Shown here one piece after another: positions 8,741 through 17,491 of a stretch of 64,000 bases of DNA. The notes beneath the pieces are model-generated. The model did no database searches and was not told where the DNA came from. It saw nothing but the letters and a program-made list of their open reading frames with translations. The stretch comes from Actinophytocola sp963840275. Its GTDB lineage: Bacteria; Actinomycetota; Actinomycetes; Mycobacteriales; Pseudonocardiaceae. The DNA lies in the NCBI GenBank assembly GCA_963840275.1, contig CAWIYK010000009.1, forward strand, positions 186,001 through 250,000, in the 5' to 3' direction. The position numbers and the translations under genes were made by a program. Position 1 is the first letter of the stretch, and the number at the start of each line of letters is the position of its first letter.

Positions 8741-9418
8741 ATGATCGACCTCGATCGCCAGCACATGGTCCGCACGATCGCCGCCCACCTCAGCGACCTG
8801 TCCGGCACGTGGACCGTCGAGGGCGAGGTGGTCCGCGGCGAGGGCTCGATCGTCATCGTGGTGACCGACCTGCACGGGGACGCCCAGGAGCCCAACCACG
8901 TCGACGTCGGTGTCGCGCTCAACCCGGACATGGCGGCGGCGCCGGTGATCTGGGACTGCGCGGCGGGCCACGGCGCCACCCCCGCGGAGGTCGCGGAGAC
9001 CGCGGCGCAGATGTGGGTCGAGACGACCGGCAGCACCGTGCTCGAACTGCTCGTGCAGGACGGCCGGTTCGCGGCGCACATCCCGGCCGAGGATCCCGAC
9101 GGGCTACCGGGCTTCCACGTGCTCCACGGCCCGGTGCTGCCCTTCGGCGCCGACCGCGAGCCGCTGCTGCGGTGGGTGCTGGACCACCCGCTGCTGCCGG
9201 CGCTGCGCGAGACGCTGCCGCGGCACCTGGACACGTCCGTCAACGGCGTGAAGCTGCTGTTCGGCGGCACGCCCGACCAGGAGACCGTCGAGGTGCGGGT
9301 GAACGGCGCACTCTGCGACGACGTGACCGACGCCGTGCGCGCGCTGCGGTGGCCGAGGGTGCGGCGGCCCACGTTCGTGAAGATGTTCCTGCTGGCCTTC
9401 GCCGAGGAGCAGAGCTGA
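8741..9418 (+). CDS. Conserved hypothetical protein (possibly DUF6348-like)
   Basis: The 225-residue soluble protein has no signal peptide or membrane segment. I do not recognise it with confidence. It looks like a mixed alpha/beta protein: a WTVEGEVVRGEGSIVIVVTDL strand pair, VDVGVALNPDM, a WDCAAGHGATP loop, then a helix-rich middle and a C-terminal EVRVNGALCDDVTDAVRALRWP. The layout recalls the DUF6348 group of actinobacterial proteins, which is a weak assignment. It is divergent from the LysE gene and ends 1 bp before the end of the convergent ABC ATPase gene. Confidence 0.6.
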   Translation: MIDLDRQHMVRTIAAHLSDLSGTWTVEGEVVRGEGSIVIVVTDLHGDAQEPNHVDVGVALNPDMAAAPVIWDCAAGHGATPAEVAETAAQMWVETTGSTVLELLVQDGRFAAHIPAEDPDGLPGFHVLHGPVLPFGADREPLLRWVLDHPLLPALRETLPRHLDTSVNGVKLLFGGTPDQETVEVRVNGALCDDVTDAVRALRWPRVRRPTFVKMFLLAFAEEQS

Positions 9419-9419
9419 C

Positions 9420-10497
9420 TTACGCGGTCACGCGGGCCTCGCCGAGCAACTGGTTCGTCTCGCCGTGGTACAGCAACAGCCGCCCCTGATCCGGGGTCGC
9501 GGTCAGCGTCGCGCCGATCTCCGGTTCCTCGTGCTCCGGCACGGTGAGGCCGACCAGCGTGTCACCGGGGCACTCGATCGTCACCAGGGACGTCACGCCC
9601 AGGTTCTCCACGATGGACACCGTGCCCGTGATGCCGTCGGTCGACGGGCGTAGGTACTCGGGTCGGATGCCGGCCACCACCGGGGTGCCGTCGGTGAGCG
9701 CGAGGTCCGCGGGCGGCACGAGACGCGCGCCGGCCACCTCCACCAGGCCGTCGCTCACCGAGCCCGACAGCAGGTTCATCGGTGTGGAGCCGATGAAGTT
9801 CGCGACGAACGTGTCCGCCGGCCGCTGGAACACCTCCTTCGGCGTGCCGAGCTGGCGGATCTTGCCGTCGGACATCACGGCGATGCGGTCCGCGAGCGCG
9901 AGTGCCTCGGCCTGGTCGTGCGTCACGAACACGGTGGTGAGGCCGAGATCCCGCTGCAGCCGCTTGAGGAACGTGCGTGCCTCCAGGCGCAGCCGGGCGT
10001 CCAAGTTGGACAGTGGCTCGTCGAGCAGCAGGACCGTCGCCTCCATGGCGATCGCCCGCGCCAGCGCCACCCGCTGCTGCTGCCCGCCGGACAGCTGCGC
10101 CGGCCGGCGCTCCAGCAGCGCGGACAACCCGAGGCCCGCCGCCTTCGACTCGGCCGCGTCGGTCTGCGCCTGCCTCGACGCCCGCCGCACCCGCAGCGGG
10201 TACGCGATGTTCTGCGCCACCGTCATGTGCGGGAACAACGCGTAGTCCTGGAACACCATCGCGACGCCCCGCTGGCCGGCCTCGACCCTGGTGACGTCCG
10301 CGCCGCCGAGTGAGACCACGCCCTCGCTCGCCTGCTCGAGACCCGCGATCGTCCGCAACAGCGTCGTCTTGCCGCACCCGGACGGGCCGAGCAGCGCGAA
10401 GAACTCGCCGTCGCGGATGGACAGGTCCAGCGACGTCCACCGCGCGCACCCCGTTGGGATACACGGTCGACAGACCGGTCAGCTCGATTTCCGCCAT
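9420..10497 (-). pseudogene. ABC importer ATPase (MalK/UgpC type), interrupted by a +1 frameshift
   Basis: This is the ATP-hydrolysing subunit of the sugar-type importer encoded upstream. The start ATG at 10497 overlaps the permease stop (TGATG) and opens MAEIELTGLSTVYPNGVRAVD. At about 10437 the frame must shift by one base to continue as SLDLSIRDGEFFALLGPSGCGKTT, where the Walker A motif lies. From there the frame is clean: LSGGQQQRVALARA signature, LLLDEPLSNLD Walker B, VTHDQAEALALAD switch, and a C-terminal TOBE-like regulatory region (residues of about 240-358). Removing one base gives 358 residues, the usual MalK length. No slippery heptamer is seen at the site, so programmed shifting is unlikely. 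Either a sequence error or a true lesion removing the importer's own ATPase. Confidence 0.85.
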
Positions 10498-11318
10498 CAG
10501 GCCTTGATCCCTCCATGGAAGCGGAACCCGTACCGCTTGCTGACGAACAAGTACAGCGCCACCACCGGGATCGCGTACAGCAGCGAGAACACCGGGATCA
10601 CGGTCAGGTTCGCGCTGCCGCCCTCGTCCTTCAGCGTCCGCAGCAGCACCGCCGCCGGCTGTTGCTCGACGTCGCGCAGCAGCAGGAACGGCAACAGGAA
10701 GTTGCCCCACGCCTGCACGAACGCCCACACGAGGATGGTCGCGATGCCCGGCCGGGCGACCGGCAGCACGACGTGCAGCAGCACCTGCGTCGGCGACGCG
10801 CCGAACACCCGCGCCGACTCCTCGTAGGACCGCGGCACCGAGTCGATGAAGTCCTTCAGGATGAAGATCGCCGCGGGCAGCATGCCGCCCGCGATCACCA
10901 GCCCGGTCGCGTACTGCGAGTTGATCAGCCCGAGCTGGAACATCATCACGAAGATCGGCACCATGGCCGCCGTCCCGGTGACCACACTGGACAGCAGCAA
11001 CAGCAGGTACAGCAACGCGTCGCGGCCGGGGATGCGCACCCGCGACAGCGCGTAGGCGGCCAGCGTGCCGAGCACCGTCGTCACCGCGGTCGCCACCACG
11101 CACAGCAGGATCGAGTTCACCAGCGAGCCGAGCGCGTACGGGTGGTCGAACGTGATCCGCCAGTTGTCGAGCGTCCAGTCCGGCCAGCGCAGCCCCAGGC
11201 CGGGGTCGCTGTCGAACGGCGCGGACGCGAGCCACAGCATCGGCACCGCGAAGAACGCCAGCACCACGGCCATGAACACGACGTAGACCGAGCGGCGGAG
11301 CATCTGCCGGAAGGTCAT
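10497..11318 (-). CDS. ABC importer permease, MalG type
   Basis: The 273-residue inner-membrane protein forms half of the importer channel. Six predicted membrane helices are visible, and the EAA loop that contacts the ATPase is YEESARVFGASPTQVLLHVVLPVARPG (around residues 178-205). The ATG at 11318 overlaps the stop of the MalF-type gene by 4 nt (ATGA), and its own stop overlaps the ATPase start (TGATG), so translation of the three is probably coupled. The sequence does not identify the solute. Confidence 0.92.
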   Translation of the reverse strand: MTFRQMLRRSVYVVFMAVVLAFFAVPMLWLASAPFDSDPGLGLRWPDWTLDNWRITFDHPYALGSLVNSILLCVVATAVTTVLGTLAAYALSRVRIPGRDALLYLLLLLSSVVTGTAAMVPIFVMMFQLGLINSQYATGLVIAGGMLPAAIFILKDFIDSVPRSYEESARVFGASPTQVLLHVVLPVARPGIATILVWAFVQAWGNFLLPFLLLRDVEQQPAAVLLRTLKDEGGSANLTVIPVFSLLYAIPVVALYLFVSKRYGFRFHGGIKA

Positions 11319-12253
11319 TTGGGCGCACGCCCCCTCAGCAGCAGGAGGTACAGCAGCGCGACCACCAGGTTCACGATCAGCAGCAGGAACGAGATCGCCG
11401 CCGAGTAGCCGAGCTCGCCGCTCGCGATCGCCTTCTGGTAGATGAACACCGGCAGCGTCTCCGACTCGTGGTTCGGCCCGCCGGCGGTCAGCAGGAACGG
11501 CGTGAAGTCGTTGGCCGTCCACAGGGAGATGAGCAGCGTGTTGGTCAGCACGTGGCCCCGGATGTGCGGGAACACCACGTCCCGCACGGTCTGCCAGCCG
11601 CTCGCGCCGACCGTGCGCGCCGTCTCCAGCTGCGACGGCGGCACCGCGGCGAGCGCCGAGCTGTACAGCATCATCGAGAACGCGGTGCCGCGCCACGTGT
11701 TGAAGATGATCAGGCACGCCATCGGGTACTCGACGAGCCACGCCGTGCTCCCGTTGCCCAGCAGCGAGTTCAGCGTGCCGCCGTCCCGGTCGAGCACCGC
11801 CGTCCACAGGTAGGCGACCACGACGCTGGGCAGGATCCACGACAGCAGCACGAAACCCTCGACGAGCCGCCGCAGCCACGGCCGGGCCGACCGCAGCAGC
11901 CACGCCAGCGCGAACCCGAGCACGTTCTGCCCGAGCACCGCGGAGCCGATCACGAACACGAGCGTGAGCCACAGCGCGTTGCCGAACAGCGCGTCGTCGA
12001 GCGCGTTCATGAAGTTCGACAGTCCGAGGAACTTCGGCGCGATCGACGACGTGCCGGTCAGCGTGTAGTCGGTCAGTCCGATGTAGATGGTCCACAGTGC
12101 CGGGAACACCAGGAACAGCCCGATGAGCAGCAGCGCTGGCGAGACGAAACCGACCGCCCGCGCCACCCCGAGCCCGGAGGTGTCCCGGGCGCTCGCGGCC
12201 CGGGACGCCCTCGACCGAGGTGCCTGTGGAGTCTGCGGTGGCGCGCTAACCAC
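11315..12253 (-). CDS. ABC importer permease, MalF type
   Basis: The 312-residue membrane protein is the partner permease. A basic N-terminal tail (about 30 residues rich in Arg/Ser/Pro) precedes the first helix VGFVSPALLLIGLFLVFPAL. The EAA loop is LETARTVGASGWQTVRDVVFPHIRG. The GTG start at 12253 lies inside the last codons of the binding-protein gene (8-nt overlap), and the end overlaps the MalG-type start by 4 nt. Gene order binding protein, MalF, MalG, ATPase is that of carbohydrate uptake family 1 importers. Confidence 0.92.
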   Translation of the reverse strand: MVSAPPQTPQAPRSRASRAASARDTSGLGVARAVGFVSPALLLIGLFLVFPALWTIYIGLTDYTLTGTSSIAPKFLGLSNFMNALDDALFGNALWLTLVFVIGSAVLGQNVLGFALAWLLRSARPWLRRLVEGFVLLSWILPSVVVAYLWTAVLDRDGGTLNSLLGNGSTAWLVEYPMACLIIFNTWRGTAFSMMLYSSALAAVPPSQLETARTVGASGWQTVRDVVFPHIRGHVLTNTLLISLWTANDFTPFLLTAGGPNHESETLPVFIYQKAIASGELGYSAAISFLLLIVNLVVALLYLLLLRGRAPK

Positions 12254-13649
12254 CAGCGACGTCTTCCTTGCCGACCGCGGCTACCAGTGCCTCCTGGTAC
12301 GCGGCGGCCGCCTCGTCCGCGGTCTTGCCGCTGATCACGTCCGCGGTCGCCTGCTGCAGCGCGGTCGACACCTTCGGGTAGTCCGCGAGCCCCGGCCGGT
12401 ACCTGGTGAGCGGCAGTACCTCCTCGGCCACGAAGCTCAGCATCGGGTCGCCCTTGAGGACCTCGGAGTTGACGTCGTCGCGCTGGGTGATCTGCGCGGT
12501 GTCGCCGAGCCGCGCCTTGGTCGCCTCCGCGGAGTTCATGAACTGCAGGAGCTCCCACGCCTGCTGCGGGTACTTGGTCTTCGGGTTGATCACCCGGATC
12601 GACCCGCCGGACATGCTGACGAAGTCCTGCTCGCCGACGCCGGCGCCGGGCTCCTTCGCGGGGATCTTCGCCCAGCCGACGGCGGTGTCGCGGTCGGCCA
12701 TCTTCGCGACGCCGGTGGCCGGGTCGACGACCGAGCGCCAGAAGTAGTCGCTCTCCAGCAGGATGCCGAGCTTGTTCTGCGCGAACAGCTCGAAGGAGCG
12801 GTCCCGGCCCTTGGCCTCCTGCTGCAGCAGCGGATCGCCGAGGTTGCCGCGGTAGACCTGCTGGTAGAAGTCCAGCACGTCCTTGACCTGGCCGGTGCCG
12901 CCCTGCCACTTGTCGTCCTGGTAGATCTCCGCGCCGGTGCCGGCGAGCAGCGGCAGGACGCCCTGCATGGTCGTGGCCTCGGTCATGGCGGTGCCGGCGT
13001 TGAGCTGGAGCGGCGTGACGCCGGGCAGCGACTTCAGCGACACGGCCGCCGCGGTGATCTCCTCCCAGCTGGTCGGCTGCCAGTCCGCGGGCAGGCCGAC
13101 CTGCGCGAACAGCTTCTTGTTGAAGAACAGCACGCGGCCGTCGGTGCCGACCGGGATGCCGTAGCGCTTGCCCTCGAACTCGCCGAGCGCCTCGACGGCG
13201 TCCGGGATCTGCTCCCAGCCGTCCCAGCCGCCGATCTTGTCCTTGCCGACCACGTCGTCCAGCGGCCGGACCTGGCCGCCCTGCGCGAACTCGCCGAGCC
13301 AGATGCCGTCGATCTCGACGATGTCGCCGCCGATGTCGGTGCCGAAGTCCAGCGCGATCTTGGCCTTGTAGTCGGCGTCGTCGACGCCGGTGCCGTCGTA
13401 GGAGACGGTCACGTTGACGCCCTTGGCCTTCTGCGCCTTGGTGAACTCGGGGATGATCCAGTCTGTGACCCAGCGCGCGCCGAGGTCGTTCTTGCCGCCG
13501 GCGACCGAGTTCGACGTGATCGTGAGGGTGACGTCCTTCGCGTCGGCGTTTCTGGCGGAGTCGGACTCCTGTTGCTGCCCTAGGCAGCCGGACAGGGCCA
13601 GGGTGGTGACAATCGTCGCGGTCAACGCCAGCCTGCGGCGTACGAGCAT
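12246..13649 (-). CDS. Solute-binding lipoprotein of a carbohydrate-type ABC importer
   Basis: The 467-residue protein captures the solute outside the cell and delivers it to the permeases. It has a lipoprotein signal: basic MLVRRRL, hydrophobic stretch, then the lipobox LSGC with the modified Cys at residue 22. The mature part is a family-1 extracellular binding protein (EEITAAAVSLKSLPGVTPLQL, DYFWRSVVDPATGVAKMADRD, and the late NPKTKYPQQAWELLQFM block). The ATG at 13649 is supported by GAGAGGTG about 6 nt upstream. It starts 67 bp after the PHP gene on the same strand, so it may be co-transcribed with it. The ligand is unknown. Confidence 0.9.
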   Translation of the reverse strand: MLVRRRLALTATIVTTLALSGCLGQQQESDSARNADAKDVTLTITSNSVAGGKNDLGARWVTDWIIPEFTKAQKAKGVNVTVSYDGTGVDDADYKAKIALDFGTDIGGDIVEIDGIWLGEFAQGGQVRPLDDVVGKDKIGGWDGWEQIPDAVEALGEFEGKRYGIPVGTDGRVLFFNKKLFAQVGLPADWQPTSWEEITAAAVSLKSLPGVTPLQLNAGTAMTEATTMQGVLPLLAGTGAEIYQDDKWQGGTGQVKDVLDFYQQVYRGNLGDPLLQQEAKGRDRSFELFAQNKLGILLESDYFWRSVVDPATGVAKMADRDTAVGWAKIPAKEPGAGVGEQDFVSMSGGSIRVINPKTKYPQQAWELLQFMNSAEATKARLGDTAQITQRDDVNSEVLKGDPMLSFVAEEVLPLTRYRPGLADYPKVSTALQQATADVISGKTADEAAAAYQEALVAAVGKEDVAGG

Positions 13650-13716
13650 CTCGGCACCTCTCGTCGTCGAGTTCGTTGGCAAGATTTCACCAACCGCGGT
13701 CCGAACAGGACGGAGA

Positions 13717-14955
13717 TTAGTGCGGCGTGCCCGCCAGCGCGAGCACAGATCCGTCGTGACCGCAGAGCACGTGCCCGTGCGGGCCCGGCGGGTCGAAGGT
13801 GTCGCGGTCGAAACGGACCTTGTGGGCGGCCTCCTGGCCGACGACGAGCGTGCCCGGCGCGTCGAGCGCGATGACCTTGCCGTCGACCGGCAGCAGCACC
13901 GGCCCGGTGCGGTCCGCGGACACCGCCGTGCGGCCGGCGCGCAGGCCGTCCAGCACGGCCGGGACCAGCTCGTCGGCGTTGCGCGCGTGCGAGTCGACGG
14001 CAACCCACGTGGTCGGGGCGCCGAGCCGGACGCCCTCGTCCGGGCGGTGCCAGTCGCTGCCGCCGATCGGGGTGGCCGCGCTGCCCCACGCCTGCCACCA
14101 CGCGACCGGGCCGCCCCAGTTCCGCGCGTGCCAGGACGAGTGCCACACCTCCGCGAGCGGCGGATGCTCGGTCAGCGGGTGGCGCCATGCGCAGTCGCCG
14201 CCGAGCGGATGGTTGATCGACAGCAGGCCGCCGCGCCCGCGCACGGTCTCGACCCAGTTCGCGGCCGGCTCGCGGAAGTCGACCCAGCCGATGTCGCCGA
14301 ACGCGTTGGCGTGCCCGAACTCGGTGGTGACCTCCTGGCCGGGGATCAGCGCGATCCCGTAGCGCCGGCCGACCTCGGCCAGCTCCGCGTGGTGGCTGAC
14401 CGTGTTGTGGTCGGTGACCGCGAGCGCGTCGAGGCCGGCCGCGACCGCCTCGGCCGCCAGCTCCGCGACGGTCAGCGCGCCGTCGGAGTGCAGTGTGTGG
14501 GCGTGCAGGTCGACGGCCACCCACCGCAGGCCCGCGCCGGCCGGCAGGCCGCGTGTCCTCGGCTTCGTCGGCACCGGCGGGTTCGGCCGCGGCGGCTCGA
14601 CCGTCGCGTCGCCGTCCGTGCGGACCGTCACCGTGACCTCGACGCCGGTGGCCGGCAGCCGGTGCAGGCCGAGCACGACGTGCCACTGTCCCGGCTCCAG
14701 CTCGCCCGGCACGTACCCGGGGGTGGCGGCGTCCGGGGTGATCACGTAGCGCCGCCGCGCGCCGCCCGACCACCCGCGCCAGCCGCCCGCGCCCTCGCAG
14801 CCGAGGTCGATGACCGCGCCCGACGCGGCGTCGAACTCCAGCTCGACGGCGACCGACCCGCAGCCCGGCGGCACGTCGAACGGCAGCTGCGGCCAGTGCT
14901 TGTCGAGACGTAAGTCGCGCGTCCAGAAGCCGCGGTGCACAGTCGTCGGGCTCAT
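13717..14955 (-). CDS. CehA/McbA-type PHP-domain metallohydrolase
   Basis: The 412-residue protein has an N-terminal beta-sandwich-like region (to about residue 145), then a PHP phosphoesterase domain. Metal ligands are visible: DLHAHTLHSDG, TDHNT, GQEVTTEFGHANAFG, an INHP motif and late GGSDWHRP. CehA/McbA relatives hydrolyse phosphoesters or carbamates; which applies here is not shown. No signal peptide is seen, so it is probably cytoplasmic. The ATG at 14955 is preferred because it gives a clean N-terminus and overlaps a 25-codon repeat-borne mini-ORF by 4 nt (ATGA); longer readings run into non-coding sequence. The importer genes follow after 67 bp. An inferred scheme is uptake of a phosphoester-type solute and internal cleavage. 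Confidence 0.85.
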   Translation of the reverse strand: MSPTTVHRGFWTRDLRLDKHWPQLPFDVPPGCGSVAVELEFDAASGAVIDLGCEGAGGWRGWSGGARRRYVITPDAATPGYVPGELEPGQWHVVLGLHRLPATGVEVTVTVRTDGDATVEPPRPNPPVPTKPRTRGLPAGAGLRWVAVDLHAHTLHSDGALTVAELAAEAVAAGLDALAVTDHNTVSHHAELAEVGRRYGIALIPGQEVTTEFGHANAFGDIGWVDFREPAANWVETVRGRGGLLSINHPLGGDCAWRHPLTEHPPLAEVWHSSWHARNWGGPVAWWQAWGSAATPIGGSDWHRPDEGVRLGAPTTWVAVDSHARNADELVPAVLDGLRAGRTAVSADRTGPVLLPVDGKVIALDAPGTLVVGQEAAHKVRFDRDTFDPPGPHGHVLCGHDGSVLALAGTPH

Positions 14956-15029
14956 GACAGCCCCTCGCAAGCTCGGTACTGCCGCTCGCGGTCGCCCTGT
15001 GACATCGATTCGCTCGCAGGCTCGCTCAT
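14952..15029 (-). repeat. Dispersed 78-nt mini-ORF element, copy in front of the PHP gene
   Basis: Reading on the minus strand, an ATG at 15029 opens 25 codons (starting MSEPASESMSQGDRER) and stops with a TGA that overlaps the PHP gene's ATG by 4 nt (ATGA). The inner 73 bp match 63 of 73 positions of the element at 36345-36422, with the same length, frame and end overlap. The 3' part supplies GAGGGG 5 nt before the downstream start, so it also serves as that gene's ribosome-binding site. The two ends of the element share a direct repeat around GAGCTTGCGAG (GAGCCTGCGAG at the 5' end here). AGGA lies about 9 nt before the mini-ORF start. Confidence 0.75.
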
Positions 15030-15124
15030 GCGCTAGATCCTGCCAGTAACGATCTCGCGGGCGGGGAGGAGAATCCATACGGTGGGCGCGGCTTCCGCCG
15101 CGATGATCGAGTGGACGGGGTAGC

Positions 15125-16180
15125 GTGCGAGCCGTGGTCGCGACGGATCCGGTAGACGCCCGCCTGCTCGGCGTGGTCGCCGAGATGGGCAGAGCAGCGG
15201 TGCACGAGGTCGCCGCCCGGGTGGGAATGGACCCCCGGGAGGTCGCCTCGCGCCTTGTCGCGCTCTCGGCCACGGGATTGCCCCTGCTCGTCGGCGTCGA
15301 GTGCGACCCGGCGCGGCTTCGACAGGCCGCGGCGGCCGCGATGGCGGCGTCGCCGCCCTACGGGGTCCATGGCACGCCGTCGGGGCCCTACCCGCAGCAG
15401 TCCATGCCGTATCCACCCTCCGGGCCGGTGCCGACGCACGGGCCCGGTCCCTATCAGGGCCAGTACCAGGGCCAGCCCGGTCCGCCGTCGGGACCGCACC
15501 AGATGCAGCAGGCGCCGATGCAGCAGCAGATGCCGCGCACCGGCCCGCCGAGCGCGCCGTTCCCCGCGCAGACCGGCCCGCCGAGCCAGCCGTTCCAGGC
15601 GCCGCCCATGCAGCAGCAACAGCAGCTGCCCCAGGTCGAGGCGCCGATCAGCATGTGGGGCCCGCCGCAGACGTCCACGTGGGCGCGCGGCGACGGCCCA
15701 CCGCAGGACGTGACGCAGCCGACGGTCCGTGCCGAGCGGCCGGAGGCGGGTATCGCCGTCCGGCAGGGCAAGGTGGGTGCCGCGCTGCAGACCGAGGGGC
15801 TCGAGGGCGAGCGGCTGTCGATCACGCTCGTCGAGGTCGTCGACCCGGCGGACTACCTGTTCACCGCGGCCGGGTACCGGCTGCAGGAGGGTGAGCGGTC
15901 GGTCGTCGTGCACACCGAGCTGACCAACCGGGGCAACGTGGCGTTCCAGTCGCTGCCCGACCTGTATCTGGTGCTGGTGACACCGGACGGCAAGACGATC
16001 TCGAAGGCGCCGGTGTCGCTGTCGTCGCGGCCGCCGCACCGGATCGGGGTGCCGCCGGGCGAGACCGCCGGCGGGCACACGGTGTACGTGGTGCCGGAGC
16101 AGACCGAGGTCACGTCGGTGCGGTGGAGTCCGCGCCCCGACGAGGAGTCCCGGACGCTCACCTGGACCGTCGAGAACTAG
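15125..16180 (+). CDS. AsnC-type winged-helix protein with Pro/Gln-rich linker and C-terminal beta domain
   Basis: The 351-residue protein has three parts. Residues of about 5-60 are a winged helix like the AsnC/Lrp DNA-binding domain (LLGVVAEMGRAAVHEVAARVGMDPREVASRLVALSATGL). Residues of about 70-200 are low-complexity, rich in Pro, Gln and Gly with repeated TGPPS and MQQ runs. Residues of about 210-351 form a predicted all-beta domain (GERLSITLVEVVDPADYLFTA... HTELTNRGNVAFQSLPDLYLVLV), resembling DUF4352 or Ig-like modules that usually lie outside the cell. No signal or membrane segment separates the parts. The GTG at 15125 is the start that includes the whole helix-turn-helix. It ends exactly where the convergent 86-codon gene ends. 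Function unknown. Confidence 0.75.
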   Translation: MRAVVATDPVDARLLGVVAEMGRAAVHEVAARVGMDPREVASRLVALSATGLPLLVGVECDPARLRQAAAAAMAASPPYGVHGTPSGPYPQQSMPYPPSGPVPTHGPGPYQGQYQGQPGPPSGPHQMQQAPMQQQMPRTGPPSAPFPAQTGPPSQPFQAPPMQQQQQLPQVEAPISMWGPPQTSTWARGDGPPQDVTQPTVRAERPEAGIAVRQGKVGAALQTEGLEGERLSITLVEVVDPADYLFTAAGYRLQEGERSVVVHTELTNRGNVAFQSLPDLYLVLVTPDGKTISKAPVSLSSRPPHRIGVPPGETAGGHTVYVVPEQTEVTSVRWSPRPDEESRTLTWTVEN

Positions 16181-16441
16181 CTAGTCAGGCAGTCGAAGCA
16201 CCCTGGCCACCCACGACTTGCGCTTCTCCTGTGGCGCACGCACGGCCGCGAGGTGTGGCGCGGTGGGGATCGGCGCCGTGGGCGGTTCTCGGTACTCGGG
16301 CTCGTACTCCGGCTCGGCGTGCCAGGTCGCCTCGTCCTCCGGCTCGGCGCCGCCGCCGATCACCGGCGGCGCGACACCGTCCACGAGAAAGTGCTCGACC
16401 TGGTCGCCGCTGTTGCCTCTGCCCGACGCCTGATCCGTCAT
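16181..16441 (-). CDS. Small acidic conserved hypothetical protein
   Basis: The 86-residue protein is acidic and proline-rich (PEDEATWHAEPEYEPEYREPPTAPIPTAP) with a basic C-terminal tail (QEKRKSWVARVLRLPD). No domain is recognised. It has no membrane segment or signal. It lies between the convergent AsnC-type gene (adjacent ends, no gap) and the rluA-family gene. GGTGGTGCC precedes the ATG, a weak ribosome-binding site. Coding-type GC bias at third positions supports it being real, but this is the least certain short gene in the area. Confidence 0.55.
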   Translation of the reverse strand: MTDQASGRGNSGDQVEHFLVDGVAPPVIGGGAEPEDEATWHAEPEYEPEYREPPTAPIPTAPHLAAVRAPQEKRKSWVARVLRLPD

Positions 16442-16525
16442 GGCACCACCGCCCTCGCTGGTTGTCGACCAAACTACGCGAAAGAAGCGGAAAGTTGGGC
16501 CGACTCACCCGGGAACATGTTGGTG

Positions 16526-16544
16526 CGGTCGGCAAAGCCGACCG
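16526..16544. terminator. Perfect 8-bp hairpin after the rluA-family gene
   Basis: CGGTCGGC at 16526-16533 pairs with GCCGACCG at 16537-16544 across an AAA loop. It lies 20 bp beyond the rluA-family stop, between that gene and the start of the 86-codon gene. There is no T-run on either strand, as is usual for actinobacterial terminators. It could equally act in the leader of the small gene. Confidence 0.5.
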
Positions 16545-16564
16545 TCGCACGCGGACGCGCGTGG

Positions 16565-17491
16565 TCAGCTCTCGGCGATGAGCTTGTCCAAGGCCGCACG
16601 GAGATCGTCCGGGTACTCGCTGGTGAACTCGACCCACTGGCCGTCCGCGGGGTGTTCGAAGCCGAGCCTGCGCGCGTGCAGCCACTGGCGGTTCATCTTG
16701 AGCCGCTTGGCGAGCACCGGGTCGGCGCCGTAGGTCAGGTCGCCGACGCACGGGTGCCGCAGCGCCGCGAAGTGCACACGGATCTGGTGCGTGCGGCCGG
16801 TCTCCAGCTTGACGTCGACCAGCGACGCGGCCCGGAACGCCTCGATCGTCTCGTAGTGCGTGACGCTCGGCCTGCCGTTCGCGACGACCGCGAACTTGTA
16901 GTCGTGCTTGGGATGCCGGTCGATCGGCGCGTCGATCGTGCCGGCCGACGGGTCCGGATGCCCCTGCACCAGCGCGTGGTAGCCCTTGTCGACCGTGCGC
17001 TCCTTGAACGCCCGCTTCAGCACCGTGTACGCGTGCTCGCTCTTGGCCACCATCATGAGGCCGGTGGTGCCGACGTCGAGGCGGTGCACGACGCCCTGGC
17101 GCTCGGCGGCACCGGACGTGGACACCCGCACGCCGGCCGCCGCGAGGCCGCCGATCACGGTCGGGCCCGTCCAGCCCGGGCTCGGATGTGCCGCCACGCC
17201 AACGGGTTTGTCGACCACGACGAGGTCGTCGTCCTCGTAGACGATGCCCATGCCCTCGACCGCGATGGCCGGCAGCGGCTCCGCACGCTCCGGCTCCGGC
17301 AGCGTCACCTCGAGCCACGCCCCCGCGGTCAGCCGGTCGGACTTGCCGGCCGTGCGGCCGTCCAGGCTCACGTCGCCGGACTCGGCGAGCGCGGCGACGA
17401 CCGTGCGGGACAGGCCGAGCAGCTTGGCGAGGCCGGCGTCGACCCGCATGCCGTCCAGTCCGTCCGGCACGGGCAGGGTACGAGCGTTCAC
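16565..17491 (-). CDS. RluA-family 23S rRNA pseudouridine synthase
   Basis: The 308-residue enzyme isomerises uridine to pseudouridine in rRNA. It has an N-terminal S4 RNA-binding domain (residues of about 14-60: MRVDAGLAKLLGLSRTVVAALAESGDVSLDG) and the RluA catalytic domain with Asp139 in HRLDVGTTGLM. The late motifs LVDVKLETGRTHQIRVHF and GDLTYG are present. The GTG start at 17491 overlaps the lspA stop (GTGA), so the two are probably translationally coupled, an order common in actinobacteria. RluD is the likeliest member, but RluA and RluC share these motifs. Confidence 0.92.
   Translation of the reverse strand: MNARTLPVPDGLDGMRVDAGLAKLLGLSRTVVAALAESGDVSLDGRTAGKSDRLTAGAWLEVTLPEPERAEPLPAIAVEGMGIVYEDDDLVVVDKPVGVAAHPSPGWTGPTVIGGLAAAGVRVSTSGAAERQGVVHRLDVGTTGLMMVAKSEHAYTVLKRAFKERTVDKGYHALVQGHPDPSAGTIDAPIDRHPKHDYKFAVVANGRPSVTHYETIEAFRAASLVDVKLETGRTHQIRVHFAALRHPCVGDLTYGADPVLAKRLKMNRQWLHARRLGFEHPADGQWVEFTSEYPDDLRAALDKLIAES

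Noticed and set aside
10430..10445. Programmed ribosomal frameshift in the ABC ATPase gene
   Set aside because: No slippery heptamer or downstream pseudoknot is apparent, and importer ATPases are not known to need one. A plain insertion explains the data.
16526..16544. Operator for the small acidic gene
   Set aside because: The 8-bp hairpin with a 3-nt loop fits an RNA stem better than a protein-binding palindrome; kept only as a tentative terminator.
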